Positions 12,001 to 19,618 of a DNA stretch of 64,000 nt are shown one piece after another; within the stretch, counting starts at the first letter, position 1; each line of letters starts with the position of its first letter. The notes under the pieces were generated by a model. The model ran no database searches and was not told the DNA's origin. It worked only from the letters and a program-made list of their open reading frames with translations. The stretch comes from Symbiodinium microadriaticum (taxonomy: Eukaryota; Sar; Dinophyceae; Suessiales; Symbiodiniaceae), in the NCBI GenBank assembly GCA_001939145.1, contig LSRX01000700.1, positions 13,015-77,014 on the forward strand, read 5' to 3'. The position numbers and the translations under genes were made by a program.

Positions 12001-15000
12001 AACGGGACTCAGACTGCCTGTCTCCTACAGGCGAGATGCAAAAGGGGCACCAAGAAACATACAATATGAGCCCCCAGCAACTAGCAACCTTGAGACCCCT
12101 AAACCCTTAAACCCTAGCTTAAACTACCATCACCTACGATCTTGTAGGTTCTGATTTTACACCCTAATTAGAATTTTACAGGGACTCCTACAAAAGTAGG
12201 TTTCGGTACTTCAAGGTTAAACCCTAGACCCTGAAGCCTAAAGCCTACACCCTACAAGCCTGAAGCCTGAACCCTAAAACCCTAAAGGCCCTAAAGCCTA
12301 AACCCTTAAACCCGAAAACCCTACACCTCTATAGCCCGAACCCCGAAACCCTAAACCCCTAAACCCCAAAACGCCAAAACCTCATCGCCGAGTCGGCAGC
12401 TCCACGGACTTTCGCGGGTACTTCGGGTCCCGCGCCTGAGGTGCGGCCGATTCAGGAGTGTGGGGGCGGACTTTATGTTTGGAGTTTGAGTTTATGGGTT
12501 TATAGGGTTCAGGGCCGTTTAGGGCTTAGAGTTTATGGGTTCAGGGCCATTTAGTATCTCAGGAAGCAACTTCAAATTTCGGAACTTGTTGCTTTACTTC
12601 TTCAGGGCCTACTGAAGCAAGTGGTGGAAGTCAAAGGTTCAGTGCTGGCCGCAGCGACTGCCGACTCCAGAACATGCGGTTGATGATATAAATCCTGCAT
12701 GACCCAAAATAAGGAACATACCATAATTCCCATAATTTAGGGTCCTTAAGGTAATGCAGGATGTAGATCATCAGCAGTATCCCAATAAACCCTGCACAAG
12801 TCCCAACATGTCCCAACCCAAACTCCACGTCACTCTCTTGCTTGTCTGATACACTCCTGCTGGTGGACAAAAACCATATGTTCTCTTTCAAAGGACTGAA
12901 TAAATATGTCAATGACCTCTGCCCAATAATCTAGGGTACCTGGGGCTGCGCCGGAGATTGTTCATTAGCGGCCCCTCTGCAGGCAGTCCTGCCAAAGACA
13001 CACCACTGCGCGCAAGAAAGGAAACCTCTGAACAACGACACAAAATTTACAACAAAAGCCGCTAAACTACTAAAGACCTGCTCTTATTGTCTGCAACATA
13101 CACTAAGGGGCGCAGTTCCCCAAACCATGGGTTACTGTCACTGTCACTGTCCCTATAAGCCTATACAAACCTTGTGGTGCTCAAGACCCAGAAACCCACT
13201 AACAGGCTAAACCCCAAAGCCCCCAGGCCCTGAACCCTAAACCCATGAAGACCCTAAACCCTAAACCCATGAAGCCTAAACCCTAAACCCTAAAACCTAT
13301 AAACTCTAAACCCTAAACCCATGAAGCCTAAACCCGGCTAAGAAGCTCTTGGGGACCTCAGGAATGCAAGGCCTTGATGAGGGTCTTCGGCCGGTAGAAA
13401 CGAACTTTCGTGCGGATCTTCTTCGCCTGGCCATGGGCGGCCATGTGAAAAGCCGGAAGGGTTTAGGGCTTTAGGGTTTGAGGGTGTAGGGTTCTAGGGT
13501 TTAGGGTTTAGGGTTTCAGGGTTTTGGGGTTTAAGGTTTAGGGGNGTTTTAGGGAAAAAAACTCAAGGAAATACATAATAATGCAGGGCCTCTTGTGAAA
13601 AAAACAGCTTGCAACTTTCGATCGTTTTGGTATAGCTTGAAACATGTTGAGGATGCTTCTATTCTATACGTTCAGGTCGACGATGAGTCCTTTTGGGCTT
13701 GGGCTTCAGGTTCTTCTGTGGTCCAGCTGGGATGCAAGACGTTGTCCGTGCCGACGCTGCAGAGTTGTTTTCAGGTCTTGGTGCAGCCTTAACCCTACCC
13801 ATAGGCCCCTGAGTAGTTCCTTTTTGTGGTATATATATAGAATCCTATAAGGTATCCCCAAAACGGAACTACTTAGGGGCCTTTGGGTAAACCCTAAACC
13901 CTAAAAGCCATAAAACCAGCAGCCATGTTCAAGAGTGGGGCAGCTTATTCTGGCTCTTCCTTTGGCACTTCCCTGCACCTCACGTCCCCTACTACTTTTG
14001 TAGGGGCCTTGATAATTAGAATGGGGTCTTGGGCGTCGTGACATTTTTATCAGAAGAAGGAGCCCTAAGGATTCCGTCTCTGGGCCCTGGGTCGGTTTAC
14101 TGCCACAATTCCCATGGCTTCGGGTTAGGTGCTGGAGGCTTTCGTCCATTCAAAGAGTCTGTCAAGGGTTTGGGTCGTGAGCTTTCAGCAACCATGGACT
14201 CGTGATATGGGCGTAGGTTTTCGGGTTTAGGGTCTAGGGGTTTAGGGTTTTTGGGGTTTAGGATCGTCTTATCACAAAAGGTAGCACCTGGCAGAAGAAC
14301 GGCATGCTTTTGCTCCCAGCTGCCTCCCTCATAGCGACTAAGGACGGCTCATCTGCCGATACCGTCAGTCACGTGACGGGCTACAGAGGGTTTCGAATTC
14401 AGTGCCTCTCGAAGATGCCTCATTCCCCGTAGGGCCCATCTGCTCATACAGTATATCATGCCTTTGTGTTTAAAGCAGTCCACTGTAAGGCCAATTTGGC
14501 TATCCCAGAGGGTCCTAAGTACGTATATGATAGAATGTAGGGTTTTCTATATTAGGAACCGTTATGGGGAGTTGGGAAAGTATCCCCCGTTTCGGTTCCA
14601 ACAGTACCTAGGACCCTTTGGGTATGTACTATTGTGGGTACATGGACGCTTCGGGTTCGATGCAGATTAAGGGGCCACAGAGAGCCCGCACTTTTTTGGG
14701 GGGACCTGCATTCAACCTCGAAGAGATCATCAGCTAACGCTATCCGCTGTTCACGCGTGGGCTTCAAACTTTCTGGTCTAATTTTAATCACAAGATTCCT
14801 CTCGGAACAAAAACAAGAACGATAACTCTTTTCCGGGTGACTCGAGCCCGGAACATGGCCTTGATATACACCTTGGACAGAGGCTACCCAAGCAAAACGA
14901 ACAGAACCCTGGGCCCTAAACCCTTAATCGTGCGCAAAGACCGGTAGACAGAAAACACCAGGAAGGAATCCTAAACCCTAAACCGAAACCCATAAAACAA

Positions 15001-16536
15001 AACCCACATCCTACAAACGAGTTCCATAGCAGGCCGTAAGCTGTAAGTCTGCATACACTGAAATCACACTAACGATCCGGTATAACGTCGGGCCCATGTT
15101 GGATGAAAGGGCTTTTGCTGTGAGCCCCAACGGATTGAAACCAGGAAAGCCTAAAACGCAAGAATTAATTGCTAAGAACATCCTTGCAAGCAAAACAACA
15201 TAGTTATAAAACCCTAAACCCCAAGCCCTCAACCCTCAACCCTAAGCCCCAAGCCCCATACGGCTCCAGAGCCCTTCATTACCTCACATCGGGCCTTTGT
15301 GCTGACGGTGCCCTTCACGGCCTTGGCAGCCTGTTCTGCACTTCTCTGAGATTCTCGAATCTCTTCGATAGAGAACTCTCGGAGATGTACGGGCTTGATC
15401 GGGTTTCACAAGGTTGAAAATGCTTTCTAGGCTTTTTCTTCGCGGTTTACCCCTTAGCTGCCTTAGCTAGTGAACTATACGGGTTTGCTCAGGGCTTCAC
15501 CGGCCTTGATCGGGTTTTGTACGGCTTGAAAGGGTTTGTTCCAAGGATTTTACAGTTGCTTTCACGAAGCATCACCACAAACCCTGAACCCTTAATCACG
15601 GCAAGCCTGCGAATAACAGAACCGAGTACGGCAAGAGCTGTTCCGGAGAGTTTTGAAGACATGTATATCCTCGTGTGTGCAGGGTTTGGAGCTGCAGATA
15701 TGCGATCAATCGTACTTGAAGGCGTAAGTCTGCGAATTGGGGCTACAAGTACAGAAAGCCAAATTAACTGGCTTCGAATACTCTAGCACTATGGTAAGAC
15801 GTGCTTGCTAAGTGCAAATCTTTCCAGCGCCTTCAATCATATTCAGGATGCCTATGTTGTGGATACTCTGGATTAGACGGACTATCGACAGAACTATGCA
15901 AAAGCTGCATCCCGCGCTCATAGGGTCTCCTATTGTTCGTTGCTCCTTCTATGCTTATCTTGAGTTGCTTTGCCTAAGCTTCTCCTATGCTTGTTTTATG
16001 CTAGACTCATTTTCATATTCTCCTATCTACCTAGGAAAAGCAACCACTAACTGAGAACCTGAATGGTTTGAATGGTGTTTTGCATGGCTTTTGCAGTTGA
16101 TCATGTACAAGATTTCCTGCATGGCCTCTTGGCGGGCTGCGCTGCGTACGCGCACCAGACATGTTCTGCACACTCCTAAAGCCTTGGATTGAACCCTAAA
16201 GCCCCCGAAACCCTAAACCTTGAACCCTAAAGCCCCCTAAAACCCTAAATCCTAAACCCTAAAGCCTAGATAACACCATCCGTGCTGCTAGAGCCCCTGA
16301 AAGGACCTTGGCCCTCGGAGGAAGCCTAAAAGCCAAAACGCATCGGAACCCCAAACTATAAACCCCTAAACTGAAAAAGAGATGCGAACCCTAAACGGAA
16401 CCCGTACACGAAATCCCAAACTAAGTTCAATTCTGAACTAGGGTTTAGGGTTTAGGGTTGAAAGCCTAAACCTAAACCCTAAACCGTTCTGCCTCGCCTT
16501 CTCCGCCTTCTTGGAGTCTTTTCCTTTCGGGGCCAT
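2919..16536 (-). CDS. RPL23A: RPL23A, 60S ribosomal protein uL23 (L25), split gene
   Basis: uL23 is a core protein of the large ribosomal subunit near the nascent-chain exit tunnel. Micro-exons read, in order: [91 protein letters not shown]; then KKKAYVRLTQDYDALDVANR to the stop. These match in order the family hallmarks KIRT, [28 protein letters not shown] and KKAYVRL-DYDALDVAN. Two short stretches were not located: the LDHYAIIK-like part (between 12387 and 10267) and the NNTLVFIV-like part (between 10225 and 6798). The first exon is placed by similarity of its leader and matching phase 0, so it is the least sure. Nearly all donors are GC and every located acceptor is AG before an exonic G. 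Introns carry MITEs and telomere-like blocks. All located exons keep the frame, so the gene looks functional. Confidence 0.85.
3360..3448 (+). repeat. Telomere-like TTTAGGG block
   Basis: Degenerate TTTAGGG copies. In RPL23A sense they are CCCTAAA in the 3' half of its last intron. Confidence 0.8.
3645..3715 (-). repeat. Telomere-like CCCTAAA block
   Basis: CCCTAAA and CCCTACA variants in tandem. Confidence 0.85.
3795..3935 (+). repeat. Telomere-like block with fold-back start
   Basis: CCCTAAACCC meets GGGTTTAGGG at about 3806-3830, followed by about 100 bp of TTTAGGG variants. Confidence 0.85.
4125..4193 (+). repeat. Telomere-like TTTAGGG block
   Basis: Degenerate TTTAGGG copies inside the last RPL23A intron. 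The open frame that follows (4194-4514) has no family resemblance. Confidence 0.75.
4568..4773. mobile_element. MITE family F (fold-back, CCGAAAATAGGGG ends)
   Basis: GGTTTCCGAAAATAGGGGAC on the left is inverted on the right as CCCCTTATTTTCGGAAAG, and a third copy of that end lies at 4755-4773. The interior is rich in small CCCTATA/TATAGGG palindromes. Only copy noticed. It sits just inside the donor end of the last RPL23A intron. Confidence 0.7.
4794..4855 (-). CDS. RPL23A: RPL23A exon, VNTLIRPDG segment
   Basis: 62 nt with acceptor GGAAG|G and donor GACGG|GC. It encodes [21 protein letters not shown] with the last Gly codon split (GG|G). Matches the uL23 block [21 protein letters not shown]. 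The acceptor side carries CCCTAAAC repeats in gene sense about 20 nt upstream. Confidence 0.95.
4873..4990 (+). repeat. Telomere-like block, TTTAGGG then CCCTAAA
   Basis: About 70 bp of TTTAGGG variants, then CCTAAAC/CCCTTATAAACCCC in the other orientation. Confidence 0.85.
5164..5275 (+). repeat. Telomere-like TTTAGGG block
   Basis: TTTAGGG, GTATAGGG and GTACAGGG variants. Confidence 0.75.
5345..5405 (-). mobile_element. MITE family L, partial
   Basis: The reverse complement begins TTGGGGTATCTTATACTATA and matches the family L core near 56490-56550. Ends are worn. Confidence 0.5.
5419..6057 (-). CDS. Long unrecognised ORF in an RPL23A intron
   Basis: 212-codon frame, the second longest open frame in the window after the OTU exon. 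It starts MLPTSMFLTAVFCHCCFYHC (hydrophobic, Cys-rich, signal-like) and continues with mixed composition. No domain recognised. It lies in the RPL23A intron between 4856 and 6774 on the same strand, so it would be nested. It lacks repeat-derived Pro-Lys-Pro-Leu-Asn runs, which favours coding or recently dead coding sequence. Chance is possible. Confidence 0.25.
   Translation of the reverse strand: MLPTSMFLTAVFCHCCFYHCLEVYSRFLCLSNSRADMQSSKQCILRAQFAMLLTGGEVRPSLTTPFHDSRGTTCVILTLRQGPHARFRRAHRHILRPANAFATLTSLRNTLTKLVVVWNCTANWWVPNDMTSRLVCFRTKLAPECLLVGNSPRRCSRLHVPDLDAGKKQASKTAAYKFFLRHNYHASSPSLITTSTSTGMAVRWHGSMPGRD
6326..6376 (+). mobile_element. MITE family E, solo left half
   Basis: ATGGGTAGTTCTCAAAATTAGGGTC resembles the family E left end. 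No right half follows. Confidence 0.55.
6485..6770 (-). repeat. Telomere-like CCCTAAA block, long
   Basis: About 285 bp of CCCTAAA, CCCCAAA, CCCTGAA and CCCTAAT variants. In RPL23A sense it supplies TTTAGGG at the very start of the intron after the exon at 6775-6798. Confidence 0.9.
6775..6798 (-). CDS. RPL23A: RPL23A micro-exon ATKPKIKE
   Basis: 24 nt, 8 codons, phase 0 on both sides. Acceptor AACAG|GCG and donor GAG|[14 protein letters not shown] joins in frame to AVKQLYDV and replaces the family's ANKHQIKQ segment before AVKKLYD. Short, but flanking phases, splice borders and position all agree. Confidence 0.8.
6840..6955 (+). repeat. Telomere-like TTTAGGG block
   Basis: TTTAGGG variants right of the 24-nt RPL23A exon. 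In gene sense they form CCCTAAA just before its acceptor. Confidence 0.85.
6967..7277 (-). CDS. Unrecognised candidate terminal exon
   Basis: Acceptor TTGTCAG|G at 7278, then ATG in frame and about 100 codons to a stop. The residues look like real protein: LNWRGQASYSKCLFGSSKWA, then YDLDVQLWSAPDAAGYMEVA, then an Arg/Glu-rich helix-like stretch. No family named. The frame is also open upstream to 7455, and a second minus frame over the same DNA is open to 7570, so the frame choice rests on composition. It lies inside an RPL23A intron. Confidence 0.35.
7300..8077. other. Unique sequence, only weak short frames
   Basis: Non-repetitive stretch in an RPL23A intron. Small open frames on both strands but no splice-bounded island I would defend. 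Confidence 0.4.
8078..8184 (+). mobile_element. MITE family A
   Basis: TATGGTTGATGATATAAATC at the left, ATCTCATCAACAGTA at the right, TTCCCATAG-type centre. Confidence 0.9.
8428..8531 (-). mobile_element. MITE family A
   Basis: TACTGTTGATGATATAAACC at the left and ATATTATCAACCGTA at the right; inverted relative to the copy at 8078. Confidence 0.9.
8959..9284 (+). CDS. Unrecognised candidate terminal exon
   Basis: A pyrimidine-rich acceptor (TTAACTCCCTCTCTAG) at 8958 opens about 107 codons to TGA. Composition is convincingly coding: FEIPIDLDPVEALQKPCVTL in the first half, a basic stretch (KQRRRNH), and VYTLYAGSFLEVYEEDQGVD near the end. No family recognised and no other exon assigned. It lies on the strand opposite RPL23A inside an RPL23A intron. 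Confidence 0.4.
9288..9400 (-). repeat. Telomere-like CCCTAAA block
   Basis: CCCTAAA copies then CCCTATA variants. Confidence 0.85.
9541..9693 (+). repeat. Telomere-like higher-order repeat, 68-bp period
   Basis: A compound unit of TTTAGGG, TTTAGAGGG, TTAGGCTTAGGG and GTTGAGGA repeats about every 68 bp (copies starting near 9561 and 9629). Confidence 0.85.
10102..10216. mobile_element. MITE family D
   Basis: TACCCAGAGGGTCCATATGC at the left, inverse ACGCATGGACCCTCTTGGTTA at the right, with ATTATGGAATCAG inverted as CTAATTCCATAAT inside. A second copy is at 52851. Confidence 0.85.
10225..10267 (-). CDS. RPL23A: RPL23A exon, [11 protein letters not shown] segment
   Basis: Encodes [14 protein letters not shown], matching the uL23 signature [13 protein letters not shown]. 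Donor GAGGAT|GCC (GC type). The acceptor is ambiguous: ACAAG|G at 10267, or a stronger pyrimidine tract with CAG at 10280 that would add SLTR; both give the same phase. Family D hairpin begins nine bases past the donor. Confidence 0.9.
10474..10982 (-). CDS. Weak overlapping ORFs
   Basis: Two minus-strand frames (10527-10982 and 10474-10758) are open. The first has a plausible start (HIDPGNLLKIALRSRGDKLD) but no recognised domain. It ends inside family K element sequence at its 5' side. Confidence 0.15.
10943..11037. mobile_element. MITE family K
   Basis: ACCCTACGTACGACTCCAAA at the left, inverse TACTTGGAGTCTTAGGGTG at the right. Inside, AAAGTAAGCACC pairs with a GGTGCTAT-type segment. Three more copies at 20003, 35438 and 37115. 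Confidence 0.8.
11146..11224 (-). mobile_element. MITE family E, partial
   Basis: Carries the diagnostic core CCCCAATATAGTACGGCACC and right end AATTTAGAGAACTACCCA; the left end is absent. Confidence 0.7.
11451..11554 (+). mobile_element. MITE family A
   Basis: TACGGTTGATGAATAAATCC at the left, ATATCATCAACAGTA at the right. Confidence 0.9.
11607..11740 (+). mobile_element. MITE family E with telomere-like insert
   Basis: Ends CTCTAAATTAGGGTCCC and GACCCTAATTTAGCGAACTACCCA frame a core in which about 25 bp of TTCAGGGTCTAGGGTTTAGGG interrupts the usual TCCTTT-TATAAGGGTGCC join. Confidence 0.85.
11881..11906 (-). repeat. Telomere-like CCCTAAA block
   Basis: Three CCCTAAA copies. Confidence 0.85.
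12095..12372 (-). repeat. Telomere-like CCCTAAA block, degenerate
   Basis: CCCTAAA, CCTGAAG and CCTACA variants over 280 bp. In gene sense it places TTTAGGG about 20 nt after the donor of the RPL23A exon at 12387-12435. Confidence 0.85.
12387..12435 (-). CDS. RPL23A: RPL23A exon, PKYPRKS segment
   Basis: Acceptor CCTCAG|G, then [16 protein letters not shown]. Matches the conserved PKYPRKS block of uL23. The donor is unclear: the next codons are CGA TGA, and a GA-type donor (CGGC|GATGAG) is the best fit, which would be another non-canonical dinoflagellate donor. The end coordinate is therefore approximate by a few bases. Confidence 0.9.
12480..12556 (+). repeat. Telomere-like block, degenerate
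   Basis: GTTTATGGG, TTTAGGG and TTCAGGG variants right of the RPL23A exon. Confidence 0.7.
12675..12779 (+). mobile_element. MITE family A
   Basis: TGCGGTTGATGATATAAATC at the left, TAGATCATCAGCAGTA at the right. Lies in the RPL23A intron between 12436 and 13372. Confidence 0.9.
13215..13338 (-). repeat. Telomere-like CCCTAAA block
   Basis: CCCTAAACCC copies spaced by ATGAAG. In gene sense it gives TTTAGGG shortly after the donor at 13372. Confidence 0.9.
13373..13426 (-). CDS. RPL23A: RPL23A exon, [14 protein letters not shown] segment
   Basis: 54 nt, exactly 18 codons: [18 protein letters not shown]. Acceptor GGCCAG|G, donor ATCAAG|GCC, phase 0 both ends. Matches the uL23 block KIRTSVHFHRPKTL. 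An in-frame ATG 18 nt upstream (MAAHGQ) offers an alternative start if the exon is 5'-terminal. Confidence 0.95.
13457..13556 (+). repeat. Telomere-like TTTAGGG block with one unknown base
   Basis: TTTAGGG variants. A single N lies at 13545 and may mark a contig join. Confidence 0.85.
13610..13790 (+). CDS. Weak candidate exon
   Basis: Frame reads LKHVEDASILYVQVDDESFW and then WASGSSVVQLGCKTL, with mixed composition and a possible acceptor (AAACAG at 13608). No family recognised. Family B hairpin follows within six bases of its stop region. Confidence 0.2.
13796..13889. mobile_element. MITE family B
   Basis: TACCCATAGGCCCCTGAGTA at the left and inverse TACTTAGGGGCCTTTGGGTA at the right; GTATATATATAGAATCC centre. 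Confidence 0.9.
14501..14624. mobile_element. MITE family J-like
   Basis: TATCCCAGAGGGTCCTAAGT at the left and inverse AGTACCTAGGACCCTTTGGGTA at the right. Related ends at 59646 and 60679. Confidence 0.7.
14717..14798 (-). CDS. Unrecognised candidate exon
   Basis: Acceptor GAGAG|G and GT donor GAG|GTTGAA bound 27 codons: NLVIKIRPESLKPTREQRIA then LADDLFE. Coding-like helix-forming composition. It lies between the presumed first and second RPL23A exons but its phase does not fit them, so it belongs to another gene or is chance. The plus strand is also open here. Confidence 0.3.
14880..16180. other. Intron-like sequence, weak frames only
   Basis: Mostly unique sequence with small CCCTAAA clusters near 14910, 14965 and 15215. 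The longest frame (15517-15786, plus) reads VPESFEDMYILVCAGFGAAD in part, but shows no recognised domain or splice border. Confidence 0.3.
16190..16268 (-). repeat. Telomere-like CCCTAAA block
   Basis: CCCTAAA with AGCCCCC spacers. Confidence 0.85.
16438..16486. repeat. Inverted telomere-like pair
   Basis: TTTAGGG copies, a short GAAAGC loop, then CCTAAACCCTAAAC. Directly after the donor of the presumed RPL23A first exon. Confidence 0.85.
16498..16536 (-). CDS. RPL23A: Probable RPL23A first exon
   Basis: ATG at 16536-16534 opens 13 codons [13 protein letters not shown], ending at a GC donor (AAG|GCGAGG), phase 0. It fits the Lys/Ala-rich uL23 leader and the phase 0 start of the exon at 13426. 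Other exons may lie between. Its twin is at 375-416. Confidence 0.6.
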
Positions 16537-16597
16537 GGCTCCCAAATGCGTCCCCGGCACAGCAGATCCCGAGAGAACCTGTAGAGCCACCCAAAAG

Positions 16598-16690
16598 TAT
16601 AGGGTTTAGGGTTGAGGCTTAGGGTTTAGGGTTTAGCATTTTTAGGGTTTAGGGCTGAGGCCGTTCAGGGTTTTTATAGGTTGAGGCCGC
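16598..16690 (+). repeat. Telomere-like TTTAGGG block
   Basis: TTTAGGG and TTGAGG variants upstream of the presumed RPL23A start. Confidence 0.8.
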
Positions 16691-16699
16691 CCCCGCAGT

Positions 16700-18110
16700 T
16701 TCGGAATGAGGGCACAACCTTAGGTTGCTGGATCACAGAAAGCCCGAAACCCAAATTCCCGACAAAAGCTTAGCGAGAGCCCAAAAATCCTGGCCCTGAA
16801 CTCTGAACCCTAGGTACTGCAGCTACTACCAGCCGAAACCCATGTTCCTAAACTATCGTTTCTTGAACCCTTACCTAAACTCGATAACATAGGGGCCTAA
16901 TGATTAGAACTAGAAGAAGCTGTTGGGGGTTGAGGGTTCAGGGTTAGGCTTCATTGTAATACAATTTAGTAAGGTATGCATTGACGGCTCAGAAAAAGTG
17001 CTGCCTTCATACTACACCCTGGTAGCGGCAAGTAGCGGCAAATGGGCGTCCTTTGAAATGCATTAAACCTAAGCCCCTTTATATAACCCTCAGAAGCCGT
17101 AGTCATAGACCATAAAGGGGTAAACTTTGGTTCATAAGTGGTCCTTACAATCTGAACAGTGACCTACAGGAAAGGGAATCCACGCTTCGAACCATTACGT
17201 AACACTAGCCCAGACAGCCTGCACCCCGAACCCTAATGGTAGAAGCCGGAGATCATTACCGATAGTACTCTTCCTTAATATGGCTATAGAATAATTTACT
17301 TGAAAACCCCATTCTAATTACTAGTTGTTAAGGCCCCCTCCCCCATATTACACCCCAAACCTAAACGCCCTTGCCAAGGCTTTTTGTCCCAACTCCTGCG
17401 TGAAGTCTATCAAACAGATGGCGGGTTCAGAGTAAGCATCACAGGCCAGTCATCACCGAACCACTGTGGCACAAGCAGCTTGGCCTCCGGGTATTTCGGG
17501 AATTAGGGCGGTTTGGGGCTTTGGGTTTAGGGTTCGGAGATTAAGGTGTAGGTTTTCCGCGTGCTTTACATTGTTATTGTGGGATTTAGGGTTTCAGGGT
17601 ATTTCAGGATTTTATATTTGGTTAAGCATCTAGGGTTTAGGGTTGATAGGGCCTGTGATTCAGCTTCTGGGTTTGGGGGCTTAGAGGCTTTCGGCCCTAG
17701 CCATAGATCCCAGGCCCGAAATCCTCAATGTCTTCGGATGTTCTGGGTGGTCCCTTGGTGGGTCCTAGAGAACTTCGAGGGGTGTCAAGGCATCAGTGCA
17801 CTGTTGCTATGTCGGGATCAAAAAACAATAGCATTGGAGTCTTAGACAAAAGCCGGGATATTGAAGGATCCCCTGAATAATAGGATTCTTAGCGCAAGGA
17901 TCCCTACTACGGTACCCCGACTTCAACAAGAAGCTTATTTAACGCTAAAGGTCTGAATGGACTTCGGGTTTACGACTCATGTAGGGCTAAGGGTTCAGGC
18001 GCCGAAACACGTTGAATTTTGCAGTCTAATCCCAACCCTGGCCAGCTGTCGTGGCCACGCCTGTGGTATGCCCTAAACCCCAAACCCAAAACTCTAAACC
18101 CTACCTGAAC
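16700..18110. other. Repeat-poor spacer with solo MITE halves
   Basis: A family L-like half (CCCATTCTAATTACTAG) near 17305-17345, TTTAGGG clusters at 17515-17650, otherwise nothing I can name. Confidence 0.35.
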
Positions 18111-18112
18111 CG

Positions 18113-18186
18113 AAAAGACCTACCGTTTTAAGGAGCTATATATAGAAGCCATGATAAGGAACCCTAATAAGGGTAGGTCTTTCCGG
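18113..18186. mobile_element. MITE family G
   Basis: GACCTACCGTTTTAAGGAGC at the left and inverse-type TAAGGGTAGGTCTTTCCGG at the right. Better copies at 39084 and 40552. Confidence 0.65.
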
Positions 18187-18199
18187 TTACAGGTAAACC

Positions 18200-18495
18200 C
18201 TAGACCAGCTTCGGGTTTGTTCTCAAAGGCGGCCCATCCGGAGGGGAAGCAACTTTGGCGGCAGCCTTCGTAGGCAGGGCAATTTCCAGGGAGGCTGCTT
18301 TTGTTTCGGGCTTTGGCACTGCCTGGCTTTGCCACTGGCCTCTTTTGCAGCGGTTGCTGCCATGCCCTTGGCATCCTTCATCACCTTTTCTGCCATCTCC
18401 CTGGCCTCGTCTATCGAGGCTTTCGAGAGGCCGTCCTTTCGAATTGGAGACTCTTGCCAAGCAGATATTTGTTCTGGAGGTCGGGCGTTAAGCCC
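18200..18495 (-). CDS. Ala/Lys-rich helical protein fragment, LEA-like
   Basis: One frame (18495-18325) reads SKASIDEAREMAEKVMKDAK then GMAATAAKEASGKA, an amphipathic Ala/Lys/Glu pattern as in LEA-type or other coiled helices. Another frame (18313-18200) continues in similar style (KPETKAASLEIALPTKAAAK) to a stop. A frame change between them implies a short unseen intron, an indel or an assembly error next to the gap at 18538. Function uncertain. Confidence 0.35.
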
Positions 18496-18537
18496 CGACA
18501 GAGCAAACACGTGCCCCCAACCCCCCTCCCCCCCCCG

Positions 18538-18555
18538 NNNNNNNNNNNNNNNNNN
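18538..18555. other. Assembly gap (18 N)
   Basis: 18 undetermined bases beside a long C homopolymer. Confidence 1.
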
Positions 18556-18559
18556 CGGG

Positions 18560-19420
18560 TACTTCCAAGAATGGCAGTGTAGCGGCTGTCCCCCTGAACC
18601 CCAACACCCAAACACTAAAGGCCCTTGTGCAACCAGTCTCGACCTCATTGAGGAAGCTTTGAGGGAACCCTCAGAGCAGCCCCCAAACCCGAACCTGAAG
18701 CCCTCAAGAGTGGGGCGGTCTAACCGTTTCGAGATGTGCAGCTAAAATAGAAGTTGGGGTCTTCAGCTGATGCCCTAACCCCTTATCCGAAAGACGCACC
18801 TAAACCCCACGCCTGCAAAGCAAACACCTCTACCACCAAAAACAGAGATAGCAGCGCTGTTCATGGCCTCATGTCTACATCGCCAGCCCGAAATTCATAA
18901 ACCCATGAGGCGCGGACTCGCAAAGGAATAACGGTGAAGCAGATCACGCCAAGAAACCTCAGACAACTCAAAATGCGAAGCCACAGCGGGTGTAGGGTTC
19001 TATATAAGCCCGACACCTTGAGTCTTCTAAACTACCGTACCGGTCCAAGTGCTCGCTGTCTTCTACTCCCGACATACTAACCTGCAGCTTGTATAGCTCT
19101 ACAGCCGATGTCTCTAATTGTTCTGTCCCTGGACCCTCATGGTGATACTAAGCAACTAATAAAGTCTTAGGGTGGAGGGACAGCAATGGTGCGAAGACGA
19201 TACTGCATTCTGAAACTACAGTCAGGACAGCGACTGCCATTATCTGCGTTCTTGTTGATGCTGCTGTTGCTGTCCCCAGTGCTAGGGATTTCTTGAAATT
19301 CCCCATGTCTCCGGGCTACTCGGGGCCTTAGCAATTAGAATGAGTAGGACCCGGGGTTTTCGTAAACCATAGTTACAATATCGAACCCTGCGGAGCAGTA
19401 CTGCTAGTACTTATCCCGAG
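18560..19420. other. Unique sequence, no supported gene
   Basis: No telomere-like block larger than a few heptamers. A family L-like half lies near 19324-19360. Confidence 0.35.
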
Positions 19421-19423
19421 CCC

Positions 19424-19517
19424 TACCCATAGGCCCCCAAGCAGTTCCTTTTTGGGATTACCTTATAGGATTCTAAACATAAACCACAAAAAGGAACTAC
19501 TTATGGGACTATGGATA
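19424..19517. mobile_element. MITE family B
   Basis: TACCCATAGGCCCCCAAGCA at the left, inverse TACTTATGGGACTATGGATA at the right. Confidence 0.85.
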
Positions 19518-19618
19518 CATTACAGACCTGCACCAGACACCGCAGCCAAAAACCCGCAACTTCGACGTCCTTGAGTTTCAAGCCTTTAGGCTTCCCGACA
19601 AGGGGGCCTGTTTCGTTA

